Source of the DNA: Variovorax dokdonensis
Lineage (GTDB): Bacteria; Pseudomonadota; Gammaproteobacteria; Burkholderiales; Burkholderiaceae_C
DNA length: 64,000 nucleotides
Direction: 5' to 3'
Assembly (NCBI RefSeq): GCF_030316895.1
Contig: NZ_JASZYV010000001.1
Span: 1,550,001-1,614,000, forward strand
Shown: positions 15,558-23,919 of the stretch, piece by piece
How positions within the stretch are numbered: the stretch's first letter is position 1
Layout: each line of letters begins with the position of its first letter
Program-made: the position numbers and the translations under genes
The notes under the pieces: generated by a model
Databases searched by the model: none
Seen by the model: the letters and a program-made list of their open reading frames with translations, nothing else
Told to the model about the DNA's origin: nothing

Positions 15558-16691
15558 ATGCTGGATATCGACAAACTCAACAAGCTCGCCGAAGGCCACG
15601 GCGAGCTGCAACGTGGCAAGGGCCTGGTTACCGGCATCATTGCCCTGACCCTGGGCATCCTGAGCTTTCTGGCGGTGCTGGTGTTCCTGTTCCCGCAGTA
15701 CCTGTCGACGCCGGAGCTTCGCAAGAGCTACGACGTCAACGTGATGCGCTACGTGCTGCTGGCGGCGATGGTCGTGGCGGGTGGCCTGTCGCTGGTCAAC
15801 ATCGTCTTCAACCGCACGCGCTGGCTGTCGAGCTTTGCCTTCCTGCTGGTGGCTGCTGCCGCGCTGCTGGGTGGGCACAAGGTCAACGTGGATCCCAACT
15901 TTCCCGATGGCACGCCCTATATCGGCCTGGACTGGTTCATTCTCGACCTGCTGGGTTCGTCGCTGATCTTCATCTTCATCGAGAAGCTCTTTGCCCTGCG
16001 CAAGGACCAGCCGATCTTCCGCGCCGAGTGGCAGACCGACTTCCACCACTTCATCGTCAACCACATGATCGTCGGCTTCGTGCTGCTGGCCACCAACCTG
16101 GCGGTGCACGAGTTCTTCGGCTGGGCCGCCAACGACGGCATTCGCGGCTGGGTCGCTCAGCTACCGTTCTGGGCGGGGCTGTTGCTCATCGTCCTGGTGG
16201 CCGATCTGGTGCAGTACTGGACGCATCGCGCCTACCACGAGGTCCCGCTGCTTTGGCGCTTGCATGCGGTTCACCACAGCGTCAAGAGCATGGACTGGAT
16301 GGCCGGCTCGCGCCAGCACATCCTGGAGCTGCTGATCACCCGCACCCTGGTGCTGGCACCGATCTTCGTGCTGGGCTTTTCCAAGGCGGTGATCGACGCC
16401 TACATCATCATCGTGGGCTTCCAGGCGGTCTTCAATCACTGCAACGTGAGCGTGCGGCTCGGCCCGCTGCGCTACCTCATCGTCACGCCCAACTTCCATC
16501 ATTGGCACCACAGCCAGGACGACGAGGCGATCGACAAGAACTACGCCGCGCATTACGCGTTCCTGGACTACCTGTTCGGCACGGCCGTGAAGAGCGACCG
16601 TCTCTGGCCCGAGCGCTACGGTGTCGTGGGCGACTACGTGCCCAACGGCTTCTTCAAGCAGCTGAAGTTCCCGTTCACCTGGAAGGGCTGA
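15558..16691 (+). CDS. Sterol desaturase/fatty acid hydroxylase superfamily membrane protein
   Basis: This 377-residue protein has six or seven membrane segments. The C-terminal half carries the three histidine boxes of the superfamily: HRAYH near 223, HAVHH near 236, and HHWHH near 315. They ligate a di-iron centre that hydroxylates or desaturates lipid substrates. The N-terminal 140 residues add extra membrane helices not found in the shortest members. The start has GAGGAGGG at a good distance. It follows the aminotransferase by 50 bases and its end overlaps the convergent Ldh-type gene by 17 bases. The substrate, probably a membrane lipid or long-chain acyl compound, is unknown. Confidence 0.88.
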   Translation: MLDIDKLNKLAEGHGELQRGKGLVTGIIALTLGILSFLAVLVFLFPQYLSTPELRKSYDVNVMRYVLLAAMVVAGGLSLVNIVFNRTRWLSSFAFLLVAAAALLGGHKVNVDPNFPDGTPYIGLDWFILDLLGSSLIFIFIEKLFALRKDQPIFRAEWQTDFHHFIVNHMIVGFVLLATNLAVHEFFGWAANDGIRGWVAQLPFWAGLLLIVLVADLVQYWTHRAYHEVPLLWRLHAVHHSVKSMDWMAGSRQHILELLITRTLVLAPIFVLGFSKAVIDAYIIIVGFQAVFNHCNVSVRLGPLRYLIVTPNFHHWHHSQDDEAIDKNYAAHYAFLDYLFGTAVKSDRLWPERYGVVGDYVPNGFFKQLKFPFTWKG

Positions 16692-17757
16692 CGAGCGGCA
16701 CTGGGAACGGCACGCCCAGCCGCTCACCCAGTGGTGTCAGCGCCGGTGCAATGCCGGGGTGCAGGCCGACGCCCAGCGCCGCCTGACGCGCGCGTCGATC
16801 GAGTCCGGCCTGGCCGGGCAGGCGCACCGGCCTGGTCGCGTCGACTGGCCTGTTGGTGCGGCAGGCATTGGCGATGTGCGTCATCTGCCGCAGGAAGGCG
16901 TCCTTTCCGCCAAAGGCATCCAGGTCGTGCAGGGTCAGGTAGACGGTGGCGCCCCATCCTTCGGGCGGGTCGGCGCGCCCGTGTCCAGCAAGGCCGCCGG
17001 TCAGTGCATCGACCAGCAGCGCCATGCCGTAGCCCTTGTGGCCGTGGTCGAGGCCACCCACCGGCAGCAGCGTTCCGGGCGGATCGTCGAACAGCAGTTG
17101 CGGATCGTTCCCTGGCCGGCCTTGCGCGTCGATCAGCCAGTCGTGGTTGAAGCGCTCCTTGGCCGCGCGCTTGCGATTGCTCATGCCGTTGGTGGTGATC
17201 GAGGCAGAGATGTCGACCATCACGCCGCTGCCCTCGTCGAGCGGAAAGCCGAGCGCCAGCGGGTTCGGGGTGAACACGGCCTGCGTGCCGCCGAAAGGAG
17301 CCACGCTGGCGGTGTTGGGGTCGGAACAGGCCAGGAGCAGCAACATGCCTTCGTCCAGGGCCCTGAGCATGTAGGCGGCCAGGCACGCGATGTGGTGGCT
17401 GCGCCGGATGACGAGCGTGGCGCTGCCCAACTGGCGCGCCCTGGGCAGCAGCAAGTCGATGCCCTGGTGCACCAGCCAGGGGCCAGGCAGCCGCTGGCCG
17501 TCCCACAGCACTGCGGCGGGCTTGTCCGAGATGACGATCGGGTCGCCGCTCTTGCGCATGCCACCCGATTCCAGTTCCTTCACGTAGCCGGCCAGCAGCG
17601 CCAGTCCGTGGGTGTCGTGGCCGAGCAGGTCGCCATCGACCAGCGTGCGCGCCACGCAGGCGGCCGCGTCATCGGCAAGGCCGGCGGCGCGCAACAGGCG
17701 GTCTGCGAAATCGGTGAGTTGTGTGGCGTCGTAGCGCACCACGGCTTCGTTGCTCAC
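16675..17757 (-). CDS. Ldh-family (malate/L-lactate/ureidoglycolate-type) NAD(P)-dependent dehydrogenase
   Basis: This 360-residue protein has the non-Rossmann Ldh/YlbC pattern: DLLGHDTHGLALLAGYVKEL near residue 48, the RRSHHIACLAAYML region with conserved His residues, then TPNPLALGFPLD and LLPVGGLDHGHKGYGMALLVDALTGGL. Family members oxidise malate, sulfolactate or ureidoglycolate. It starts at GTG 17757 with AGGAGA seven bases upstream; the ATG further upstream lies within the M20 gene. It is the last gene of the run beginning with the peptide-type ABC transporter, which suggests it oxidises a 2-hydroxyacid released by the amidohydrolases. The substrate is inferred only from context. Confidence 0.87.
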   Translation of the reverse strand: MSNEAVVRYDATQLTDFADRLLRAAGLADDAAACVARTLVDGDLLGHDTHGLALLAGYVKELESGGMRKSGDPIVISDKPAAVLWDGQRLPGPWLVHQGIDLLLPRARQLGSATLVIRRSHHIACLAAYMLRALDEGMLLLLACSDPNTASVAPFGGTQAVFTPNPLALGFPLDEGSGVMVDISASITTNGMSNRKRAAKERFNHDWLIDAQGRPGNDPQLLFDDPPGTLLPVGGLDHGHKGYGMALLVDALTGGLAGHGRADPPEGWGATVYLTLHDLDAFGGKDAFLRQMTHIANACRTNRPVDATRPVRLPGQAGLDRRARQAALGVGLHPGIAPALTPLGERLGVPFPVPLVSPSR

Positions 17758-17803
17758 GCGTGTCTCCTGATATTCGCGCCGGCGAAGGCGCGTTCGACGG
17801 CGA

Positions 17804-19009
17804 TCAGCCGCGGGCGAAGAAGGCTTCCGTGAGCTTGACCCAGTAGGTCGCGCCCACCGGCAGCAGGTCGTCGTTGAAGTCGTAGTTGGGGTTGTGAAGC
17901 TGGCAGGGGCCCATGCCGTGGTAGCTGGCCTCGCGGTGGTCGCCGTCGCCATTGCCGACGAAGACATAGGTGCCGGGCACTTTTTCCAGGAAGAAAGAGA
18001 AGTCTTCTGCGCCGCCCACAGGCGGGATCTCGCGCCGCACCCGGTCCTGGCCGAAGGTGTGCTCGGCCACGGCACTGGCGAAGTCGGTCTGTTCGGCATG
18101 GTTGATCAGGGGCGGATAGGCGCGATAGAAGCTCAGTTCGCCAGTGCCGCCGAATGCCTGCGGCACGGTCTCTGCGATCCGGCGCACCTGGGCTTCGATC
18201 TGGTCGAGCACCTCGGTGCTGAAGGTGCGCACCGTGCCGCGGATCACGGCCTCGTCCGGAATGACGTTGTAGGCGTCGCCAGCATGGATCTGGGTGACCG
18301 ACAGCACGGCGGTGTCGATCGGGTCCTTCTGGCGCGAGATCACCGTCTGCAGCATGCCGACGATCTCGCAGGCGATGACGATCGGATCGACCGCCTTGTT
18401 GGGCATGGCCGCATGGCCGCCCACGCCGCGCACGGTGATGTCGAAGCGATTGCTCGACGCCATCATCGCGCCACGCCGGAACCCGAAGATGCCCACGGGC
18501 ATGCCCGGCATGTTGTGCATGCCGTAGACCTCGTCGCAGGGAAAGCGATCGAACAGGCCGTCCTGCATCATGGCGCGCGCACCGGCATTGCCGCCTTCCT
18601 CGGCGGGCTGGAAGATCAGGTGCACGGTGCCTTCGAAATCGCGGTGGCGCGACAGATGATGCGCGGCGCCCAGCAGCATGGTGGTGTGGCCGTCATGGCC
18701 GCAGCCATGCATGCGTCCGGAGATCTTCGATGCGTGCGCGAACCGGTTGTGCTCGGGCATGGGCAGTGCGTCCATGTCGGCACGCAGACCCAGCTTGCGC
18801 TTGCCGGGGCCGCGCGCGCCATGCAGAACGCCGACCACGCCGGTCTTGCCCAGGCCGCGATGGACTTCGATGCCCCAGCTTTGCAGCTTCTCGGCGACCA
18901 GGTCTGACGTGCGCTGCTCCTGGAAGGCCAGTTCGGGGTTGGCATGGATGTCGCGGCGGATGGCGGTGAGTGCCGCGTGCTCGTGCTCGATCTCGGAAAT
19001 GAGGCTCAT
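17804..19009 (-). CDS. M20 family amidohydrolase (hippurate hydrolase-like)
   Basis: This 401-residue enzyme of the M20D group has di-metal site motifs GLRADMDALPM near residue 93, MHGCGHDGHTTMLLGAA near 113-129 and FQPAEEGGNAGARAM near 147. A C-terminal PVGGAEDFSFFLE segment carries the last metal-ligand region, and an internal dimerisation domain is also present. Such enzymes cleave N-acyl amino acids (hippurate, N-acetyl, indole-acetyl and p-aminobenzoyl conjugates). There is no signal peptide, so it acts in the cytoplasm on imported substrate. It lies between the N-formylglutamate amidohydrolase and Ldh-type genes in one run, with gaps of about 40 bases. Confidence 0.93.
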   Translation of the reverse strand: MSLISEIEHEHAALTAIRRDIHANPELAFQEQRTSDLVAEKLQSWGIEVHRGLGKTGVVGVLHGARGPGKRKLGLRADMDALPMPEHNRFAHASKISGRMHGCGHDGHTTMLLGAAHHLSRHRDFEGTVHLIFQPAEEGGNAGARAMMQDGLFDRFPCDEVYGMHNMPGMPVGIFGFRRGAMMASSNRFDITVRGVGGHAAMPNKAVDPIVIACEIVGMLQTVISRQKDPIDTAVLSVTQIHAGDAYNVIPDEAVIRGTVRTFSTEVLDQIEAQVRRIAETVPQAFGGTGELSFYRAYPPLINHAEQTDFASAVAEHTFGQDRVRREIPPVGGAEDFSFFLEKVPGTYVFVGNGDGDHREASYHGMGPCQLHNPNYDFNDDLLPVGATYWVKLTEAFFARG

Positions 19010-19048
19010 GGCGGGGCTTTCTGAATAGGAGGTGAAGATGTAGGGCGG

Positions 19049-19939
19049 TCAGCGAAGCTGGCTACGCACATAGGCGGCGATGTCGCCGGCCACCTCGGCC
19101 AGGTTCGCCTGCAGTTGGTTGAAGTTCGCACTGCGTTCTCGCGTGGCTTCGTCCATGTACAGCCCGCGATGCACCTCGATCTGGATGCTGTGGCGGCGTT
19201 CGGCCGGCCGGCCGAGTCGCGCGATCAACGCGACGCCCTTGAACGGGTCGTTGATCGCGACGCTGTAGCCGCGCTTGCGCAGCGACTCGGCCACCATCTG
19301 GATGAACTCCGGCGAGCAGGTGGTGCCGTCGCGGTCCCCCAGGACGAAGTCGGCCAGCGGATGGTCCGACTTGATCTGCAGGCCTTCATAGGAGTTGGCC
19401 GGCATCGAGTGCAGGTTGAGGTGCCATACCGAACCGAAGCGGGCATAGGCGGATTCGATGTGCGTCTGCATCGCCGCGTGATAGGGGCGGTGGTAGTTGT
19501 CGATGCGCGCCTGCACCTCCGCGGGGCTGAGCTGGCGGTCGTAGATGGGCACTTCCTTGGCCTGGCCGGCCTTGCGCCAGATCAGACCGATGCCCAGACG
19601 CGTCTTCTCGCTGGGCGCCAGCGGCGCGCCCGGCCAAGGGCGGTCGAGCATCTCGGGGTCGATGTCGTCGATGTCGCGATTGGGGTCGATGTAGCTGCGC
19701 GGGAATTCGGCCGCGAGCAACGTGGCGCCCACCGAGGGCAGGGCGTTCCAAAGCACATGCACGTCGGTGTCTTCGCCCGAGCGAAGCTGCTCGAAAGGCA
19801 TCGCATGGCCGAAGTCTTCTGGGTACAGCACGCCGCTGTGCGGCGAGTCGCAGATGAGCGGAATGGCGTAGGCTTCGGGCAGGCGAAGCGTGAAAGGCGG
19901 GAAGGGCGTCGTGGCTCGAGACTGGACGATGTCTGTCAT
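19049..19939 (-). CDS. N-formylglutamate amidohydrolase family protein (HutG-like)
   Basis: This 296-residue protein starts MTDIVQSRATTPFPP. It shows the family motifs IPLICDSPHSG near residue 27, DTDVHVLWN and DPNRDIDDID near 85, LNLHSMPA, and IEVHRGLYMDE near 260. These residues form the zinc site that releases formate from N-formyl-L-glutamate. No hut genes are present. Instead it lies five bases after an oligopeptide-transport ATPase gene and before an M20 amidohydrolase, so its natural substrate may be another N-formylated or N-acylated amino acid. The start at 19939 was chosen because the upstream extension shadows the ATPase gene. Confidence 0.9.
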   Translation of the reverse strand: MTDIVQSRATTPFPPFTLRLPEAYAIPLICDSPHSGVLYPEDFGHAMPFEQLRSGEDTDVHVLWNALPSVGATLLAAEFPRSYIDPNRDIDDIDPEMLDRPWPGAPLAPSEKTRLGIGLIWRKAGQAKEVPIYDRQLSPAEVQARIDNYHRPYHAAMQTHIESAYARFGSVWHLNLHSMPANSYEGLQIKSDHPLADFVLGDRDGTTCSPEFIQMVAESLRKRGYSVAINDPFKGVALIARLGRPAERRHSIQIEVHRGLYMDEATRERSANFNQLQANLAEVAGDIAAYVRSQLR

Positions 19940-19944
19940 GGGGT

Positions 19945-21006
19945 TCAGGCCGCGGGCGCGGCGTCGTTGAGGTGGCAGGCGCTGCTTTGGCCGCCACCGA
20001 CCGATTTCAGCATGGGCGCTTCTACCTTGCAGCGGGCCATGGCATGCGGGCAGCGCGGATGGAACGTGCAGCCGCTGGGGGGCGATAGCGGCGACGGAAG
20101 CTCGCCCTGGATGGGCTGGTAGTCGCGGCGTTTGGCGTCCAGCGTCGGCAACTCGGCCAGAAGTGCCTGGGTGTACGGATGATTGGGGCGCGAGAAGATC
20201 GTCTCGGTGGGCGCGGATTCCACGATGCGCCCCAGGTACATGATCACCACCCGGTCCGAGATGTGCCCCACCACGCCCAGGTTGTGGCTGATGAAGAGAT
20301 ACGTCAGGTCGTGCTCGCGGCGCAACTGCGCAAAGAGATTGAGCACCTGCGCCTGGATCGAGACGTCCAGCGCCGCGACCGCCTCGTCGCAAACGATCAT
20401 GCGCGGCTTGACGGCGAGTGCGCGGGCGATGCCGATGCGCTGGCGCTGCCCGCCCGAGAACTGGTGCGGATAGCGCTGCGCGTAGCTCGGGTCCAGGCCC
20501 ACCTGCAGCATCAGGTCGCCGACGTAGCGGACCTTGTCGCGCGCGGCGATCACGCCGTGGACCACTGGCGCCTCGCCAATGATGTCGAGCACCCGCATGC
20601 GCGGATTGAGGGCCGCCATGGGGTTCTGGAAGATCATCTGGACGCCCAGCTGCCAGCTTCGCTGCTGCGGGCTGCCGGCTGCGTGCGCGACACGCAGGCC
20701 TTCCCAGAGCACTTCGCCTTCGCTGGGCGCATGGATGCCTGCCACCACCCGGCCCAGCGTTGATTTGCCACAGCCGGATTCGCCCACGACGCCGATCACT
20801 TCTCCGGCCCGTATTTCCAGGTCGACGCCATCCACGGCATGCACCACTGCGGGCCGGTTGTTTGCCCCCACCAGGTTGGCAATGCGGCCGGCGAGATCGA
20901 CGCCTTGCACATAGCGCTTGTGGATGCCGCGCAGCGTGAGCAGCGGCGCCTTGTCGTTCTTAGCGGTGGCGTCGCTGGCCGAGGGAGATTCGAGCGTTTC
21001 GTTCAT
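19945..21006 (-). CDS. dppF: Dipeptide/oligopeptide ABC transporter ATP-binding protein (DppF/OppF-type)
   Basis: This 353-residue ATPase has Walker A GESGCGKST near residue 75-83, Q-loop MIFQNPMAALNPRM, signature FSGGQRQRIGIARAL, Walker B MIVCDEAVAALD and an SHNLGVV switch. The C-terminal oligopeptide-transporter extension carries a cysteine cluster (SGCTFHPRCPHAMARC) near 310-325. A short insert (about residues 38-55) between the first strands is unusual but occurs in some OppF proteins. Walker B shows EAVA in place of the usual EPVS/T. It is the second ATPase of the importer and follows dppD with a 13-base gap. Confidence 0.93.
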   Translation of the reverse strand: MNETLESPSASDATAKNDKAPLLTLRGIHKRYVQGVDLAGRIANLVGANNRPAVVHAVDGVDLEIRAGEVIGVVGESGCGKSTLGRVVAGIHAPSEGEVLWEGLRVAHAAGSPQQRSWQLGVQMIFQNPMAALNPRMRVLDIIGEAPVVHGVIAARDKVRYVGDLMLQVGLDPSYAQRYPHQFSGGQRQRIGIARALAVKPRMIVCDEAVAALDVSIQAQVLNLFAQLRREHDLTYLFISHNLGVVGHISDRVVIMYLGRIVESAPTETIFSRPNHPYTQALLAELPTLDAKRRDYQPIQGELPSPLSPPSGCTFHPRCPHAMARCKVEAPMLKSVGGGQSSACHLNDAAPAA

Positions 21007-21019
21007 CGAGGATTGGGAT

Positions 21020-21994
21020 TCATCCCAGTGGATGCCAGCAGCGCACCGTCACGCCAGGACGAGGCTCGGTTGGCTCTGGCGCCTCCAGGCACGTATCGCT
21101 GGCGCGACTGCAGCGCGGTCGGAAGGCGCAGCCCTTCGGCAGATGAAGCAACGATGGCGTCATGCCCGAGATCTGCCGCAAGCTGCTGCCGTGGGTCTGG
21201 CGCGTCGGGATGGAGTCGATCAAGCCTCGCGTGTAGGGGTGCGCGGGAGCGTGAACCACCTGCGACGTGCGCGCGCTTTCGACCACGCGCCCGGCGTACA
21301 TGACCGACACGGTATCGGCCAGCCCGGAAACCACGGCCAGGTCGTGCGTGATCCATATCAGTGCCGTGCCGGTCTCTCGGCACAACTTGCGAACCTCGTA
21401 GAGGATCTGCGCCTGGATCGTCACGTCGAGCGCGGTGGTGGGCTCGTCGGCGATGATCAGGCGCGGTTCGTTGAGCAGCGCAATGGCGATCGCCACGCGC
21501 TGGCGCATGCCGCCGGACAACTGGTGCGGATAGGTGGTCAGGCGCTCGTCGGGCGACGGGATGCCCACGCGCGCCAGGGCATCGCGGGCCCGTGCCCGCG
21601 CCCCGGCGTGGCTGACCTTTTCATGCGCCTGGATCGCCTCGATCATCTGGGTGTCGATGCGCAGCACGGGGTTGAGCGTCATCATCGGGTCCTGGAAGAT
21701 CATGGCGATCTCCTTGCCGCGCAGCGCCCGCAGGCGCGCCTCGGTGGCGCCCACCAGTTCTTCCCCGCGGAAGCGGATGCTGCCGTCGACCACGCGTCCG
21801 GGCGCGTCGATCAGGCCGATGATCGAGAAGCCGGTGATGCTCTTGCCCGAGCCGGACTCGCCGACCAGGCCGAGAATTTCGCCGGCTTCCACACGCAAGT
21901 CCACCCCGTCCACCGCCTTGACGGCGCCGCCATGGGTGAAGAAGTGGGTCTTCAGGCCCCGGATGTCCAGGACTGCGTCGGTGCTGCTCGTCAT
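21020..21994 (-). CDS. dppD: Dipeptide/oligopeptide ABC transporter ATP-binding protein (DppD/OppD-type)
   Basis: This 324-residue ATPase starts [14 protein letters not shown]. It shows Walker [11 protein letters not shown] near 42-50, Q-loop [14 protein letters not shown], signature [15 protein letters not shown], Walker [14 protein letters not shown]-switch ITHDLAVV, and the C-terminal Cys cluster of OppD-type ATPases ([16 protein letters not shown]). The start codon overlaps the stop of the DppC permease gene by four bases. The longer open frame that reaches further upstream is a shadow of that permease gene. Confidence 0.93.
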   Translation of the reverse strand: MTSSTDAVLDIRGLKTHFFTHGGAVKAVDGVDLRVEAGEILGLVGESGSGKSITGFSIIGLIDAPGRVVDGSIRFRGEELVGATEARLRALRGKEIAMIFQDPMMTLNPVLRIDTQMIEAIQAHEKVSHAGARARARDALARVGIPSPDERLTTYPHQLSGGMRQRVAIAIALLNEPRLIIADEPTTALDVTIQAQILYEVRKLCRETGTALIWITHDLAVVSGLADTVSVMYAGRVVESARTSQVVHAPAHPYTRGLIDSIPTRQTHGSSLRQISGMTPSLLHLPKGCAFRPRCSRASDTCLEAPEPTEPRPGVTVRCWHPLG

Positions 21995-22911
21995 CGATCG
22001 TTGTGCGGGTTGAGGACGTCGCGCAAGTGGTCGCCGACCAGGTTGATCGCCACGATGGCCAGGGCAAGTGCGATGCCCGGGAAGAACGAGATCCAGTAGT
22101 GGCCGGACAGCATGAATTCGAATCCGTTGGCGATGAGCATCCCCAGCGAAGGCTGAGTCACAGGCACGCCCACGCCCAGGAAGGACAGCGTGGCTTCGAG
22201 CGCGATGGCATGCGCCAGGTCGATCGTCGCGATGACGATGAGCGGCGGCATGCAGTTGGGCAGCATGTGGTGAAAGAGGATGCGCGGCGATCCCAGGGCC
22301 ATGCACTGCGCGGCCTCGATGTATTCCTTGCCGCGCTCCACCAGTGCAGCGCCTCGCGCGGCTCGCGCGAAGTAGGCCCATTGCACGGCGATGAGCGCGA
22401 TGATCACCTTGTCCACCCCCTTGCCCAAGGTGGCCAGCAGGATGAGCGCGAGCAGGATCGCTGGGAAGGAGAGCTGGATGTCGACGATGCGCATCAGGAC
22501 CGCGTCGACCTTGCCGCCGAAATAGGCGGCGGTCAGCCCCACGGCGCTACCGATGGCCAGTGCCGCGGCGACCGACACCACGCCCACCAGCAGGCTGATG
22601 CGCATGCCATAGAGCATGGCGGAAAGCAGGTCGCGCGCCAGGCCGTCCGTGCCGAGCCAGTAGGTGATCTGGCCGTCGGTGCTCGCGCTGCCCGGCGGCA
22701 ACTTGGCGTCGAAGATGTCGAGGCTGCCAATGTCGTAGGGGTTCTGCGGCGCAATCCAGGGCGCGGCCAGGGCGGCACCGACCACCACCGCCAGAAGTAC
22801 GAGGCCTATGACGGCAAGCCGGCTGGCGAAGAATTCCCGGCGAAATCGCTGCCAGGGCGTCTCGGGCGGCGGCAGCACCGTCGAGTCGATGGGTGGGAGT
22901 ACGGCGCTCAT
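21991..22911 (-). CDS. dppC: Dipeptide/oligopeptide ABC transporter permease (DppC/OppC-type)
   Basis: This 306-residue membrane protein has an OppC N-terminal segment (WQRFRREFFASRLAVIGLVL) and five further helices. A BPD_transp_1 domain contains the EAA-loop ATPase contact (EYIEAAQCMALGSPRILFHHM) near 200-220. The loop GTDGLARDLLSAMLYG is a strong OppC/DppC marker. Together with the adjacent dppB product it forms the channel. Its start overlaps the dppB stop by four bases and its stop overlaps dppD, so all are translationally coupled. Confidence 0.93.
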   Translation of the reverse strand: MSAVLPPIDSTVLPPPETPWQRFRREFFASRLAVIGLVLLAVVVGAALAAPWIAPQNPYDIGSLDIFDAKLPPGSASTDGQITYWLGTDGLARDLLSAMLYGMRISLLVGVVSVAAALAIGSAVGLTAAYFGGKVDAVLMRIVDIQLSFPAILLALILLATLGKGVDKVIIALIAVQWAYFARAARGAALVERGKEYIEAAQCMALGSPRILFHHMLPNCMPPLIVIATIDLAHAIALEATLSFLGVGVPVTQPSLGMLIANGFEFMLSGHYWISFFPGIALALAIVAINLVGDHLRDVLNPHNDR

Positions 22912-23876
22912 GCCTTGGCTCCTGTCAGACGAACGCGTGGGTCCAGAACCGAGTAGAGGATGTCGACCACCAGATTGAGCAGCACGAGGAAGAACACGAT
23001 GAGGATCAGGTAGGCCACCACCACCGGCCGGTCCAGCGTGACGATGGAGTCGATGAGTAGCTTGCCCATGCCGGGCCAGGCGAAGATGGATTCGGTGACC
23101 ACCGCGAACGCCACCACCTGACCGAATTCCAGTCCGCTGATCGTCACGATGGGAATGAGAATGTTCTTGAGCAGGTGCACGCGAAGAATGCGGCCCCAGG
23201 CGAGGCCCTTGGCGCGTGCGAACTTGATGTAGTCCTGCGGCAGCGCTTCGCGGGTGGCCGCTCGCGTCACGCGAACGAGCAACGCGCCCTTGGCCAGCGC
23301 GATGGTCAACGCCGGCAGCAGGATGTGCGACCAGCCGTCGGCGGTCATCAGGGACAGGCCAATGCCGCCCGTGTCACCGCGGCCGCTGGCAGGCAGCCAC
23401 CCCAGTTGCACGGCAAAGATCATGATGAGCATCAGCGCCACCCAGAAGTTGGGCAGCGAGAAGCCCAGCACAGAGCCGGTCATGATGGCGCGCGACGCCG
23501 GTGCCTGCGGCCTCAATCCGGCATACATGCCCAGCGGCACGCCCACCAGCAGCGCCATCAGCATGGCCACGCACGCCAGTTCCAAGGTGGCCGGCATGCG
23601 TTCGAGGATGAGCGACATTGCCGGCTGACCGGTCAGGAAGCTGCGCCCGAAATCCAGCGTCACCGCATGGCCCATGAAGATGGCGTACTGCTCGACAAGC
23701 GGGCGGTCCAGCCCGAAGTTGGCCCGGATCTCGTCGCGCTGGAGCTGGGTCGCCTCGGGGCTGGCCATCATTTCAACCGGATCGCCCACGACGTAGAGGC
23801 CGATGAAGACCAATCCCGACATGACGAAAACGACCAGCAACGCCTGCAGCAGGCGCCGGATGATGTAGGCAAGCAT
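22908..23876 (-). CDS. dppB: Dipeptide/oligopeptide ABC transporter permease (DppB/OppB-type)
   Basis: A 322-residue permease starting MLAYIIRRLLQALLVVFVMS, the typical DppB opening. It has FGLDRPLVEQYAIFMGHAV and LDFGRSF in the large periplasmic loop. The cytoplasmic EAA-like loop (DYIKFARAKGLAWGRILRVHLL) near residue 220 contacts the ATPases. Six membrane segments are visible. It lies 43 bases after the binding-protein gene and overlaps dppC by four. Confidence 0.93.
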   Translation of the reverse strand: MLAYIIRRLLQALLVVFVMSGLVFIGLYVVGDPVEMMASPEATQLQRDEIRANFGLDRPLVEQYAIFMGHAVTLDFGRSFLTGQPAMSLILERMPATLELACVAMLMALLVGVPLGMYAGLRPQAPASRAIMTGSVLGFSLPNFWVALMLIMIFAVQLGWLPASGRGDTGGIGLSLMTADGWSHILLPALTIALAKGALLVRVTRAATREALPQDYIKFARAKGLAWGRILRVHLLKNILIPIVTISGLEFGQVVAFAVVTESIFAWPGMGKLLIDSIVTLDRPVVVAYLILIVFFLVLLNLVVDILYSVLDPRVRLTGAKA

Positions 23877-23919
23877 GGTGTGCGTGGCGGGCGACGCGGC
23901 TGCGCCGCCCCCCGGTTCC